A program made the translations under genes and the position numbers. The notes beneath the pieces are model-generated. The model searched no databases. It was not told where the DNA came from and saw only the letters and a program-made list of their open reading frames with translations. From Rhabdornis inornatus (lineage: Eukaryota > Chordata > Aves > Passeriformes > Rhabdornithidae), in the NCBI GenBank assembly GCA_013397075.1, contig VWZS01001918.1:1263714-1327713 (forward strand): a stretch of 64,000 nucleotides of DNA. The letters run 5' to 3'. Shown here in pieces: positions 1 through 13,612 of this stretch. Every line of letters begins with the position of its first letter. The first letter of the stretch is position 1.

Positions 1-1342
1 CTCCAGAGACCCCACGCTTACCCCTCAGTTAAGCCCCCATTTCTTTTTAATCATCCACTTAGTGCATTGTGGGTAGGGGAGCTCTCCAGGTGAGTTGAAA
101 AGCTGGAGGTTATGTGTGTGAATGCAACTTTTTATTTTAGATTGTTAAAGCAAACAGCAGAAGGCGAGTTTCTCTTTAATACCCTGCTCAGTGCTTTTGT
201 CTTCTGTCATTCCAATTTTTTAATATATCAGGGAAATGGCTGCTCCGTCCTCAACATTATTAAAGGGTTACCCTAGTTTTTTATTTCCCCTTTTAAAAAC
301 ACACTATTTAACAGGTTAGACACACATTTCATGTAGAAAAATTATCTTTAAATGTAAGAGAGTTATAAAAATATTAAAAGAAACATAATTATATGTTTCT
401 GCATTGCTGTAATTGAGTCCATGACTGCCTTTAGGAGATTCATTTCTCACTTTGGGGTGACACTTCGAGTTCTTGCACCTCACACCACTGTAATGCACTC
501 ATTAATGGTGTATATGGGGTTTGAAGCATATGAGAAATGGCTACCCTAGACTGAAGATTAGTATCCTACTTAAATTTCCTTCTATGGGGAATTACTAACA
601 GACTCTTGATTTAGCTGAAAGAACTGCAAAAAAATTAATCAGAACATAAGTCTGGATTAGATGCAATTAATTTTAAGGTCTCAGAGTTGCATTTCATTAT
701 ATTATTTGTTATGTTGCATTAAGTTACACCATAGTCCCTGGAGAAACCCTTAAGTGACTTGCCATTGCTTTGTGTGGTATTTTTTTGATTGCTTCACATC
801 CTGGTACAGCCCCAGAAATTTATGCCTTCCATCCACTAAAGGTGACTATGGAAAGCAGCATTGTAAACGTTCCTTACTGGCTGACTGTAGAGGCTCCTTA
901 AGGACAAGAAGTGGCTCTGGAGCCGGGGCCTACAGAACAGCATCATTCCTCTCTTAATGGCATGCCACAATGTGTCTCCAGAGCCCTTCCTGAGGTCTGA
1001 CCAGTGTGTGACTTGACATCCAGGTCCACTCATGGCTCTGAGTCAGGTTTCAGGAATGAATTTTATTTACTTGGGGAATGCAGAACCTAAGAACATCTAG
1101 ACAAAATGATAGCATTTCCTAACAAAAGATAATGCACCTCCAAACTGCTGCTGAGTCTATCCAGAAGGGTGCAGGTTGCCTGAGGCACAATGCTGAATGG
1201 CATCTCTCATCCCTGAAGTGACATGCTGCAGGATCTCTGCTCCTCCAATGTTTGGTTACTGCATGAAGAACTGTGCAATGATGTTAACTTGACCTCTCTG
1301 GGGTTTCCACCATTGTCATTGAGGACTGGCTTTTCTGTTCTG
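1..1342. other. Non-coding AT-rich DNA, nothing recognised
   Basis: Short open frames on both strands overlap one another and begin at unsupported positions. No splice-site pairs, repeats or RNA genes were recognised. The 850-1030 part is somewhat richer in G and C, but neither strand shows a recognisable protein. Confidence 0.6.
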
Positions 1343-1818
1343 TGAAAAAAGGTTAGATACTTGCTTTGGTATCCTGTTGGCATGAAAGGTGATGTCCAGC
1401 CTCACAGCGAGAGGACTCGTGGCCTACGTCTTCCTACAAAACTTCCTACATCTGAAGAGGTGAAGCATAGGCAGAAAACTAGAAATTGAAATTTGTGAGG
1501 AACACATACCTGGTAGCAGAAGGTGGTTGTAATGTTGAAGGATACTTAGCAGAATACGAACTGGCAGCAAAAAATGTTTACAGTAGTTTTGATCTGCCTA
1601 CACAGGTGCTGACAGATCCCAGAGTGGACAAATCCACAGAAGTGGAATACCATGTTCAGGACATCTCATTGACAAACTGCAGTGAGACCACAGAAGTGCA
1701 ACAAACACCAAGCATCACTTTGGAGGGACTCACACACCAAGGAAAATCCTGGTCTTCCTGTGTAAGACAGGGTGTAGACTGGAATAAAATTAAATATTCA
1801 TTTGAACCAGGAGATTAA
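1343..1818 (+). pseudogene. Unrecognised protein-like stretch, possible broken gene or exon
   Basis: Two adjacent open stretches on the plus strand give protein-like translations. The first is frame 2, from just after a stop at 1343-1345 to a stop near 1478, and contains RYLLWYPVGMKGD and LPTKLPTSEEVKHRQK. The second is frame 1, from after a TAG at 1480-1482 to a TAA at about 1816, 110 residues from a TTG codon, and contains GYLAEYELAAKNVYSSFDL. The composition is mixed, with no low-complexity bias, and resembles real protein more than most open frames here. No family is recognised. There is no ATG start and no convincing acceptor before the second frame; a possible splice donor (TGT|GTAAGA) lies near 1760. 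It could be a frameshifted relic of a coding sequence, an exon in part, or chance. The function is unknown. Confidence 0.2.
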
Positions 1819-4800
1819 TTTCAGGTTAAAAAATATTACAAACTTGTCTTTGTACATGGATTCTCTCCGCAAAAATGTGTGAACAGTTTTTCTAGAAATT
1901 AACTCTCAATTCACTGAAGACACAGCCTGAGTTCCAGTAGTTGCAGCTTCCACTTCAGCTCATCGAATCACACTAAACCTCTCTGAGTGCAGAGACCATT
2001 ACCTATTCAGAGGCTTAAACCCAACCCCTCCTAACTAACCCTCTAAAAGAATAAGGAGTTTCCATATTGTGCTTGCATCTTCTTTGTTGGCATTTGCAAT
2101 GCTACCAGCAGCTATACTGAACCCTGGACATCAAAGTGGGAACAGTTTTCCAAAGATAGCAGCAACAGTGCTAAAAGCAGAAATAATATGATCCTTCAAC
2201 TTCTTTTTAATATATTCTTCTATATACCTCTAGAGATTGTGTTGGTCACTTTAGTCAAAAGCTAAATGTGTAGAGACTAGTTAATGAAAACCAGGATGAG
2301 GGGAAAAGTGAATCCTCTACACTAATAATCCTGCAAAAGAGTAAGAAGGTTACTTGGTGTTACAGTGATCACCAGAAAGGTAATGAATTTTCAGTGGAAG
2401 ATCTGGTAGGCAAAAAAGGAGAATTAAAAAAAAAGATAAAGCTGGCCTTACCTTCCGAAATATAAATATTCTGAAAAATGGATGCATGTTCCATCCTCAG
2501 TGAATTACTAGTTGTCTTTTATTTTAGCTTTTAACTAAGAAATTTTAGTCATCCTTTCTTGGAGTTTGTCCTTTATTATATCATACTACCATGATGTCCT
2601 AACAAGCCTTTGCACTTAAAACTCATTATAATTAATGAGTCATGTCCAGAGTGCAACACAATATTTAAAAGTGATCTATATTTTGAGATGACCTGAAGTC
2701 AAGAGGGAATCTTTCTTGAAAAGACCAAAAGACCATTTGAAAGACTATCCTAACTTGTTGGTGTTTGGTTTTGTTTTTCTGTTTGGGGAGAGGTTAGTCA
2801 TCAAAGAGTTTTCAAAGGCAAGAGAATTGAGAAAATTGCTAGACACCAATGTAGAAAATCACTATTCCGGAGGATTAAGAAACAGCCTATTGCAGTCTAT
2901 ATATTTTGTTAGATTTCCTACATTTTCACCAAAATGACCCTAGGTCTATCCCCTTTAAGAAAGGACAAGCACATGATACCCTACTCTCTGATGAATAGCA
3001 TTATAATTCTTATCTTGTGCTTTCTCAGTGAAGAGAAATGGTGTTGAAAACTTTCAAATACTCTTTATAATTGTCACAAATGGAGGAAATTTGTGTTCTT
3101 TGCTGAAAAAACAATTAAAAAGTGATTATTTGTCTAAAAATCACTGTGTTTGCGTTTGCTTGTACGTTCAAATATTCTGCACATACTCCCTCTGGAAATG
3201 CCTTCTGATAGGAGAAACTGATTGGAGACTGAGGCACCAATTTCAGAAAGCATCCTTAATTCCAACCAGCAGTGCAAGACCCCATCAAAATGTAAATGTG
3301 ATCCTGAACTTGGATATCCTTCTGTTTCTTCCTTTTGAATGAGGGACACAGCGGTGATCTTCAACAGACAGTGCTTCTTCAGAAACTGGCCAGCTAAGTA
3401 AGCTGACATTTTTACTAGATTATTTTACTTCAGTCTTAGGGCTGAATTAGAGGAGAAATATTTTTGTTCCTTGCTAAACTGTACTAATTATTTTCAGGAG
3501 GAAGAAAAGGAAACAAAAGCAATAAATACAAATGAATGCAACACATGTCTGGCCCTGATATTAATTAACAGAAAAATAATGGCAATCTTCTTATTTCATA
3601 AATAATATTAATCTTTGCTTAAAGCTTTGTGTTGGCAATAATGTAAACTTTGATGTGCAATCCCAGCATTTTGCAGTCAAGTACAGTAGTTTTATTTCTC
3701 TTGCTTTTATACAGATGACCTTCAACCGAGACACAAGCAGAAAACTGAATTTTTTATATATAGAAGCTCATGAACAAAAGGTCTTTCCTTGGTATCCATT
3801 TTCACAGGACCCATGCATTTAAAATACTGTAGGCTTCATTTCATTTTATGCTGACTGAGATGTTTACTATTGTCATGTTATTAACCTTGCTTTACAAAGG
3901 CTTTTATAACATCAGTATTAGAGTTTATTACTAGTCTTATTTGTGATATACAGTTCATGCCCTTATTAAAGAATGTGTCCTGCCCTTGGAATTCCCTGGT
4001 ATCAGGTAAATAAAAAGGCACTTTTCTCTCTTTAAACAATCAAATAAAATCACAGACATATGGCTTTTCTTTAGTATCTCCTGTACAAAAAGAAGTTTGA
4101 AACTATTTGACTTTTCAGAAAACTATTAATGTGATACAAATTCTTTATAATTAAAATCTGTTCCATGAAGTCAACAAAAGATAAGTATTACTTGTTTGTC
4201 TGCTTCACTTGAGTCAGTCAATGTCAGTTCCCAATGGATAAATTGCCACCTAACACATCAGAGTTAGCATGTTTCAAACTTCTTTTTGGATGTATAAACC
4301 AAGAAACAAAGCAAGTTTGGGAATTTATTACTTTTCAAGTGTGTGCTGTAAGAAAGTTTCTGGAGGGCTGGGTTGATTATTCTTGAGTTCATGCTATGTT
4401 TTGATTAGTTTAAAATAGTCATGAAACTTGAAAAAGTAGTTTGCTTGAACCTTGAGGAGCACAGTCAGTAAAAGGCCTGAAATGTTTCAAGAGTGTTGTG
4501 AGCCTTCTGGATCATTCCTGGCTGTCATAAAGAGTACATAAACAGTAGTTTTGCTACTCAAAGCCATCCATAGAGCAGAGTTTAATCCCATCACCATCAA
4601 GGGCATCAGCTTTCTGCTTTCTTCTTCTTCTTACACATCAGCCTTCACTGCATGTGCCAGAGCCTCCATGTGCTCTGCAGGAGAATTGGCAGAAGTCGTC
4701 CACATATGAGTAACACCATCTTTCCCATGCCTGCCTCAGTGTCCTTAACCCTACTTAGATGAATAATTTTCCCACATCCTTCCCCAGGAAACACTCTTAT

Positions 4801-7501
4801 TTTGACCATGGAGGGTATTTACTTCTGCAAAATGCTGAGATTTTCCTCTCTTGGATGTTTTCTAACCCCAGTTCGAAATTACCATCGTGCATGAGAACAT
4901 TCCCATATATTTTTAATACTTCAGTTTCTTCAGTCTTGGCTTGAATCCACTGCCTTTAATATTTCTACAAAGCTATACAGCTATTATGTATAGGTCACAT
5001 ATGAATCTGTTTATTCATAATAGAGTTCAGAATCACATTTCTCAAGACTTGTCTACTTAAAATCAAATGTAGCACTTACAGAGCGGAACTCTTGGGCTTT
5101 ACTGCTCTATTTAAGTGCTTTTAAGTTTGCAGCAACTGAAGTTTATACATGTTTGCACTCTGGGGAGACATACATGAGTTAGACAACTTATGTTATAAAG
5201 ATATAAAAGGTTTCTGCTAACTCACAGTTTTTTGGAACATTTCCTGGGTTTCAGGAGACCACTCGTCTGTCTAGATATGACAAACCACTGACATTGGAGG
5301 TATGTAGAGGTAAGCAAAATTTTACATTGTAACAAAGTCCCTTTCAATTCCACCACCAAAGATGGCAAGCTATATCCCCCCTTTTCTCCTTATGTGCTCC
5401 CTGTAAAAATTTTATTATGACCAGAAAATAATGGAGCAAAATTAGCACTGGCAACCTAGTTCCAATTTCATAAGTCACAAATGGCCTCTGTACAGGTATA
5501 TGTCACAAACCTTGTTTACCTTGTTCGGGTAAACTAGTTCCTTTCCTTGCAGCTGCACAGGAGGATTACCTTTTCCAGTGCTTGTGTTACCTGCCACAAA
5601 AAACGTCGACTGCCTGTAATGATGGATTTGTGACTACAGCTTTCCATGCCACTGGGAAGTGCTCAAGGGCACTACACCAGGGTGTCTGTCTCTCTTTTTC
5701 TGGAAAAGTGGCAGAATGGCTTAAATATGGCCAGTTTGGTTTTTTTCCCAAGCTGTATCAACTGTTTTTACAAGATACTGTGTCTCCCTGTTCCTTTCTT
5801 TTTTTGCTTTTGTTTAGAAAAATAGCACTATAAATAATGGTAAGTAACACAAGGAAAACTGAGATGACTGTTCATAGTAAGGAGGACCAGGTTAATTGGA
5901 AGCTGTGATATCTTTCATTTGACTAATTGATATAGCTGGAAAAATTTTGACAAGTTTCCAGACTCACATCTTCTTGCCTTGAAGATAAACTTAAAGGTCT
6001 TGTACATTTGGCAGTTCAACCAACTTCTCCTAACTGTACCAACTAGTTTTAATATGCATTGCTTCTATCTACAAGCTTTATTCTGCCAGTGCTCTTAAAC
6101 CATCAAATATACAGTAAAATAGTGGGACTTGCAATTTCATTAATAGACTACATGAACTGTTCCCAAATGCCATTATAGGATAACTTAGAATTCTGGTGTG
6201 GCATTCTTGGCTTGTCTAAAGTGCCAGCTGGAGAAGTTGAAGGGCAACACCCTTATTTTGACACCTTTCTGTCATTTAAACACATGCAGTGTTGTGGACA
6301 AGGAAATTTTATGTTTAAAATAAAGGAAGTCAGACTTCTTAAGATTTTAAATATAAAAGCTGTTGGTTTACATTTGAAACTAAACCCAAAAACTTTAATC
6401 TGAATCTGAAATTTGCAAATTAAAAGGAAAATTGTGCCAGTAACATCTCGTTTGCTGGTATGTATTCTTTTCTGAAGAGGATCAATACAAAAATCATGGA
6501 TTATTAATACAACAGTAACTTTTCTAAACACATGTGATATATATATGCACAGTCTCCACTGATTAATCCAGAAATACATCAGCCACAATTCTTATCTTGA
6601 CTAGCATGATATCTGAGAAATATCCATTTCCCTGAAAAACATGTATATTTCACAGAAGTTTCTATAAAATTTAATAATCTAATTTCAAGCTTGATTATCA
6701 ACTTTAGAGTCTATGGAGGACTTCAATTAAAAAAAAGATAAGTTTCAGATTATTTTTACCTGAATGCAATGGTATTTTCTGATATATTCAGGGCTTATCC
6801 TAAAAACTAATGATCTACAGAGAATATTCAATTACACCATTTTTGTTTGCATATCTTAACTATCTAATAAAAGTATCTCAGTTGAGAGGGTGTAATGAAT
6901 TGAATATAGGTGAAAAGTTCTTTTCTGTTAAGCATATAAAAAGGATAATAGAATTCATACTTTGCAGAATTACTTCACTTGTAGCAAATACAGGATTGTC
7001 AAATAAACCAAATAACTTCATTTTATATGAAATATTATAGTAGGTTTAAGGTGTAAGAGTCTTTTTTTTTAAGAACTAAATGACACCCAAACTCCACTGC
7101 AATTTTTAAAATCAGTGTTTAATTCATAGTAAAATAGTAGTGTTTTTTTTAATATAGAAAGGTGAACTACACTTTACCCAAATAAATGTGGTGGGACAAA
7201 CATATTTAATTTGCTCAAGAGAAGGTGTACAGAGACAGAGTGAAAAACTAGAAAGGCAACTGGAAGCTGAAAATTGTTTTGCAATGGGAACATGCTACTG
7301 GGAATCTTTAGAGTCATGAGTTCTTACATGTTCCTTTTGAAACAATGGAGTCATAACTCCATACACTAATAAAAATGCATTGTCTTCGCACCTGCAAAAT
7401 ATGATTTTACAGTGCTTTAGGCTTTACTTAAGAAAAAGGGTTGAGTTTTTTTTTCTGAAGATCCACAATGTTTGCAATGTCTCAGGTGCAATTTATATGA
7501 C
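1819..7501. other. Non-coding AT-rich DNA
   Basis: No gene is supported. Open frames are at most about 110 codons and overlap each other on opposite strands, as near 6212-6588. A short (TTC)n run lies near 4615-4632, and several runs of six to nine T or A residues are scattered through. No transposon family was recognised. Confidence 0.6.
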
Positions 7502-7532
7502 TTTCCTCAATTCTGCTGGTGAATTGAGGAAA
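7502..7532. repeat. Perfect 12-bp inverted repeat, 7-base loop
   Basis: The left arm TTTCCTCAATTC (7502-7513) is the exact reverse complement of GAATTGAGGAAA (7521-7532), separated by TGCTGGT. It could form a small hairpin. No polyadenylation, transposon or RNA-gene context surrounds it, and a short arm like this can occur by chance in a window of this size. Confidence 0.7.
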
Positions 7533-10500
7533 AAAGTCCATTAGCCCAAATATGGTTTGCATCGGTGGAATCAGAAATGCTCTCACCATCAGTGAATTTT
7601 GTACCAGCTGAGATGAAAGCAAGGTATGACAAGCTTCCCTGGTTTAAGGTACATTTCTGTTTTGCTGTAGTTCCATCACTCTGTGGTGAATCTTTGTGGA
7701 CCACATATGTGCTAGAACTGCAGAAACAAAGCAAAAGATTTTTGTCTTCTTTGGCAAGCAGAAATATTTTACAATTTAAAATTATTAAGAAAGCATTCTT
7801 TGCTGTGCCACAACTTGAAACCATATCGTAACAATACTCAGCAGTTGTTCTGCTGCTTTAATCTTTGCTCTGCAGTCTCATTTCACACACTACTGCTGCT
7901 TTCAAGATGGGGCTTCCTACAAATTCAATTTAAAAAGTCAGTCAAGTCCCTTCCCTCAATATGCAATATTCTGCATTGAAGGGCATGGGAAAAACAAAAA
8001 TGTAAATTTCCAACAAAAAAAATAGGTAACATACACATTGACACCAGTCAATGTATTGCCATAGCATTCTAAGAGTATTTCACAAATTTAATGACATCTC
8101 ACCCATTTCATATACGAACACACCACGCCAAATTTTCAGTTTGTGTGAGTTACTGGAGCTGTATTTTCGTCATTGGAAATGCACTTACCATGAGTGATGA
8201 CATCAGATGGGCCTTTTTTAATGTTGTATGGATGCATTGAACACTCTTGAACACTTTTTTTATTTTTTTTTTGGTGGATATGTAACATGTTGTTTAGGAT
8301 AATATTTTTTAGAAATAAACACCTCAACAACTCAAATAATCCTATCAGGTTTGGTTCTTGGTATTACTTTCTGCTGAAAAAAAGGAAAAAACAGTAGTGG
8401 AATTGATCTACTGCCTGTGACCTGAGACCAAGATCTTGTACAGATGTGTTATGTGGTTTCAGTTGTGCTCTCTGAGTGGCCCCAGAGACAGCACAGCTGT
8501 AAGGAATGCAGCTTGTCATGAAGCCAGAGGCACTGCTCCTTTCCCTTCCACAAATCCCTGGATTTTTCACTGCACAAATCCAAATTTATTTTGTTGATAT
8601 TCTCTCCTTCACTTATCCAAGCTCACTGGCTCTGCACAGCAAAAACTGTCATAAGGACATGTTAGGAAATCTTTACCAGAAAATGCAAGAACTGACCAGT
8701 TTTGTCCCAGTATTTAAAAAATACATTGCACTCACATTATGAGTTACTACTGATTTTTAATTTTTCTTGCTTTAAGTAATGCTAATTTGACCACAATGTA
8801 AAATAAAATTGCTTATGAAGATTATCCTTATAATCTCTCTGAAAGTAGTAAGTCAGGTCTTGGAACAAAACTTTCAGAAGGACTCTTAAAAGGTTGAAGT
8901 AGAGAGAGAGAACTGTTCCAGCATGACTGGGTGTGCATAGTATGGAAAACTGGAGCCAGAATTGTTAAAAGTGGTTACACCTAATTCAATACTTGGTGTT
9001 AGAAAATTGCAAAGAAAAGACAGTAGGTTTAATTAGCCTAACACAACTAGTTTCACCCTCCCCTCATCTTAGACCTGCACCCTCATTAAAAAATTAAATA
9101 GCTTTATGTCCCTTACAGAGGTTTTATTTTGCTGGATTTCTCCAAAACCAAAAATATCAGTAGAATGAACATTCATCATTCCTAGACTGCTCTAATTTTC
9201 ACACTCCAGCTTTCAGCTTGCTTTAATATGTATATGTGAATGATCTGCCCAAATATTCTGCTGAATACATACTAATAAACTGCCTTAGTATTTGCATACC
9301 ATATGCTCACTAAGGGTTTAATTACAGTTTGTTCCACAAACAAGTATTTTTAAAAAATTAACGTATGTCAGCTAATTATTTTTCCTGACTTACTTACTTT
9401 TTCATTTTCCTTCATTTTTAATTTATACAAGACCTCTTTGTGGCCTTATTTCATTTTCCAAAGAATGATAATAACTGAGGCTCTAATACCTCAAGCACTC
9501 AGGCAAATCCTTTAGTTTATCCACCTGAGCAGTCATCAAAGATTTCTATGTACAAAGTAAGGAAAGTTACACATGAACATAAATTTTTTCAGTTTAGATG
9601 CTGAAATATACTCATGTACAATATTACACAAACTACACCTTACAAAAGCTGGAGATTAGCCAGAAAAAAGCCTCTGCCACTCCACAACAGCAATCTCAAA
9701 TTACATTTGTTTGGCAGGATTGTACATCAGAGGTACATCACTCATGTTCCTTCCACATTCCACATGATCTTTTTAGAACACATTCTCACGAAGTCATGAG
9801 GGTCCATACTAAACACACAAATGCACGTTTCATATACTTCAAATATTGATTGGAAGATAAAATTGATACGCATATAGCTGCTCACCAGGATATGAGAAAG
9901 AACCTGACTAGTGGAGATCCAGACAACCTCACCAGGCCCTCAGGACATGCAAGTATTGAAGGTTCACTTCTATGACTCAATAAGCATACTGACAGATCCT
10001 GTCATTACTCTAAAAACCAGGGTCCTGGGACTCACAGGACACTCAAAGTTAAGAACAAGTAAAGTCAATTTTTTTAAATTACATGGAACAATGATGTGAA
10101 ATTTCTTCCTGATCAAATACAAAAAGAATTCACAGAGAGTGAATTTATAGTTCTCATACTGAAAGTCACAACAAGCAGAACAGAGTCTGCATGACAGACT
10201 ACTCTTTGGATTACAGTATCTTAATATCAAGGATATGCTTGCAGCTTGTGCAGAGGCAACCTGGGAAACCCAGGAGCATGCATCTGAAACCAGCTTGTAT
10301 TTCAGCACAGGCTTTCCAAGCTCACCCAGGTTCCTCCACACATACTTGCCAGGTAGCTTGACTTCAGTTATTTGAGCTTCAAACCCATGCTTGGATTCCC
10401 ATGCACCTCTGTCTTTAGTACCCTCTTCTACATGCAGGTGTAGTGCTGGCAAATCCAGAAAAAGTAATCAAGTGTATTGGAAGAACCTCAGTCTGGTACC

Positions 10501-13500
10501 TAGAGGGAAACTCCCTAACAACTCCCTATCCATGGTAGTATCTACTGCCACTATCTTGTCCACTTTTAAGGAACCCCACGTAGGGCAAAGCTGCAGTGTT
10601 TTGTTAGGGTGGGTAAGTACTGCTGCTTATAAAATACATAAAGCTTCTTTTTTTTTCATCACCAATTATGGGAGGACATTAAGAACAGCACCTAAAGGAA
10701 AGTCTAATGAAGACCCAGAATAGCCAGCCTGGGAATATAGAGAGACATCCCAGAACAGGTCAGACAAATAGCTGTGGCAAACACATGGATAGGAGTGCTT
10801 CTTGGTTGCAGAGACTGAACTAGAAAAAGCCCCTCAAGATCCATTTTTTGTACAGGTCTGTGTAAACACCATAATTTCCACCAAGTCTTTTCCAGGACTT
10901 TCCATCATGCTGGAAAATAGGGATGATGATCTTGAGCTGTAGTATAAACACATTTTCATTTGTACCATCCATCATCTGGAGAGCACTTGGACTCTCCACA
11001 GCAGCTATTTGCATATCTCACCTTATTATTATATTTTTACCTCCATCTTTTCTTCTTCAGCTTAAATAACCCTGATTGCTTCAGGCTTCCCTAGTCAGCT
11101 TGTTTTTTACCTCCTAATATTTGTCTCTCTCCTTTCCACTTGCTGTAATTTACCATCTTTCTTCAGTGTAGAGTTCAGGACCTTTCATTTTCCCAAGTAA
11201 CTAAAATGATCATGTATCTTGCAGGCATGATGCTGTTTACCTTCTCTCAATATGGTACTTGTAGGCCATGGTACTGTATTCCCTCATGCTATGGTTTCAG
11301 TGTCCCTTTCAGCATTTCCCACAAAAAAAACCAATTGTGTTAGGTGCTTGAACAGCTGATGATGCCTACACACATGCAAAATCTTCCTACCTGAAAAATA
11401 AAAAGGATTTCATATCAGGTTTTTGAATTTGCTCAGATTATTCCAAATTTATTCCAATTTTTAATGTAAGGAGCTTATTCCCTATATGAAAACCAAGCTG
11501 TTATTTAAAGTAATGAATAAAACAGAATTCATCATAGGTCTCTACAGAAAACAATTCTTTAGTAATTTTTATTACTATTTTACACCATTTTTTTGTGAAA
11601 TATATAAGTATCATTTGGGGTTTTTTCAGTATATCAGATACAATTTATTTCATGTAATATATTTAATACAAACAATCACCTAAATAACTTGAAAAAACTC
11701 TATACAAAAAAGAACCGCAATTACACTTAGTAGGGGAAAAAATGTGTAAAGATAGTGTTTAAACAAAAACTGAGAAGATTGACACATCTGAGCAATAGCA
11801 AAAGACTACAGAACATAGAATATTTATTTTTTTTGTGAAGTTTCTTTAATTTTCAAGTTGTAAAAAGAAGGGAAGCTTATGAGGCAGTGAAGTTTAAATT
11901 GTTCCAAAAGGTAATCACTTTATAAGAAGTATGTTGGTCATATTGTGATAAGGAATAAGGAACAGAGAAGCACTGGAATGCACAAAAAGGAGAGAAGAAT
12001 TTGAAGATAAGAAGTTTGAATTTCTCCTTTGTACCAGCTGGAGCACAGGATATTTGAACAGAAGCTAATTGCAGACCTCCAATTGCGGAGTCAATTCAGG
12101 ACTATTTGAAGCTAAGAAAATCTGTACAGTGGTAAGAAGCACCAGAGGGCGAGGATTTTAGTTGTTTAGCTGCTGGTGACTGCAGGCAAATGGTGTTGGG
12201 ATTGGCCAAATCCTGGGGACAGAGGGATCCTTGTGGCTGCTACCTCTATAGGGCTAATGAGAAGAGACATTCTAGTTCCCAGTCCCAAGACAGGCTACAA
12301 GACCTCCAAGGACATTTAAAGCAATTCCTGTTGAACATTAAGAATCTCAGACTCCTGCACTCGATGGAGCACCTCTAATATATTGTCCCACTTGAGTTCA
12401 GGGTTGCTTCATATAACACCGCTGGAACAACCCAGCTAGGAAAAATTCTGCAGGAGAAGCCCATGCAAGACTAGAATTTCTTCATAGAAGCACAATCAAA
12501 GGCTGCAATAGCAATGTCAACACACTAAGAAAGGTTTGAGAGGTCTGGCAGAGGCAGGAGAAAGCAGAAACTAAGTAGAAAACATACTGGTTTGTTGAAC
12601 CATCTTCAGCATCACGACTAATTATAAACTAGCAGAATAAAATTGCTGGAATATCATAGAATCAGACACATCAATCTGGAGTCTAGAAGACACATTATAC
12701 ATAAAGCGGTCTGAAACATCTCCATATTTGACCCCTAGGAGAACAAGCATATTATGGAATGTATTGTGAACCCTGACACAATAAGCTGAAGTGGAACCAT
12801 GTGTTCTGCTTTATTAGGGCAGGACAGACAGGCAAGAATAACAGCAAGTTGCAAAGACATGTAGTGTCACCAAGGTTAAACAACCAGAGTGCAGTGAGCA
12901 AACAGTGTGCTATGTTGCATCCTATTGCTGTGTTTAAATTCTCTCCACATGCTGTTTATGGAGCCTGAGCAGGAATCTCTGGACTATGAATTGTACTGCA
13001 TGAGCCCTGCATCAGCACAGGGGCAGCAGAGCCTTTTCTAGGTGAAGTCATACCTGGCTGACTGTGTGTCTGGGGTGTGATAAAACTGGGCAGAGATTAA
13101 CCAGGTCTGCCCAGCCACCCACAGTGATTGCTAGCTAGAGCTTGGATGCTAATTTTTTCCTGATTTTACCTTTTCTTTATACCATATTGCTTTTCTTTCT
13201 TTTGGAGACTTGAATCTTCCCTTTATCCCATTTGGTTGAACAAATTACCAAACTGAAAATTTCATCTATACAGAGTTATTAATTTAACTGTATTTTCTCA
13301 CCTTTACACAAAGTGAAAGCTGGGGCAGCTTAAGGCTCTCCTATAATTTCTGTGCTGCAACCTTGTAGTTCACCACGAAGCACAAGTGAGATGCCTGAAC
13401 TGCAACATTCAAAAGCACTGGAGAAGATGAAACAGAGTATAGTTACTGATGATACCTACCTCCAAATAATAATATTTTATGTGACTTGACAAATGAATAT

Positions 13501-13572
13501 AAGCTAAAATAGAGCATTTCCATTCTAGTGGAAACTTTATTGGAAGGAGCTGGCTATTGAATACAGAAGCAT
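7533..13572. other. Non-coding DNA with one long chance open frame
   Basis: The longest open frame of the window (160 codons, minus strand, 9970-10452) lies here. It starts at a TTG, has no recognisable motif, and overlaps a 110-codon plus-strand frame, so it is treated as chance. A CR1-tail-like string, ATCATAGAATCA near 12655, might mark a very old minus-strand CR1 3' end, but no flanking homology could be followed. The 12.7-13.1 kb part is richer in G and C, without a recognised feature. Confidence 0.55.
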
Positions 13573-13612
13573 TTTTAATTTTTTGGTTTGGTTTGGTTTT
13601 GGTTTTTTTGGC
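13573..13612 (+). repeat. T-rich (GGTTT)n low-complexity tract
   Basis: A run of T blocks punctuated by GG, of the form GGTTTGGTTTGG, gives an almost pure T/G strand. It is the complement in style of the A/C-rich tracts at 20.9, 32.2, 57.4 and 62.0 kb. It has no coding meaning. Confidence 0.8.

Noticed and set aside
9970..10452. Longest open frame in the window, 160 codons on the minus strand
   Set aside because: It starts at TTG, has no recognised domain, is overlapped by a 110-codon frame on the other strand, and is near the length expected for the longest chance frame in 64 kb of six-frame translation.
12650..12720. Possible CR1 tail, ATCATAGAATCA, on the minus strand
   Set aside because: Only the octamer-like string matches. 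The following sequence could not be aligned from memory to any CR1 3' UTR.
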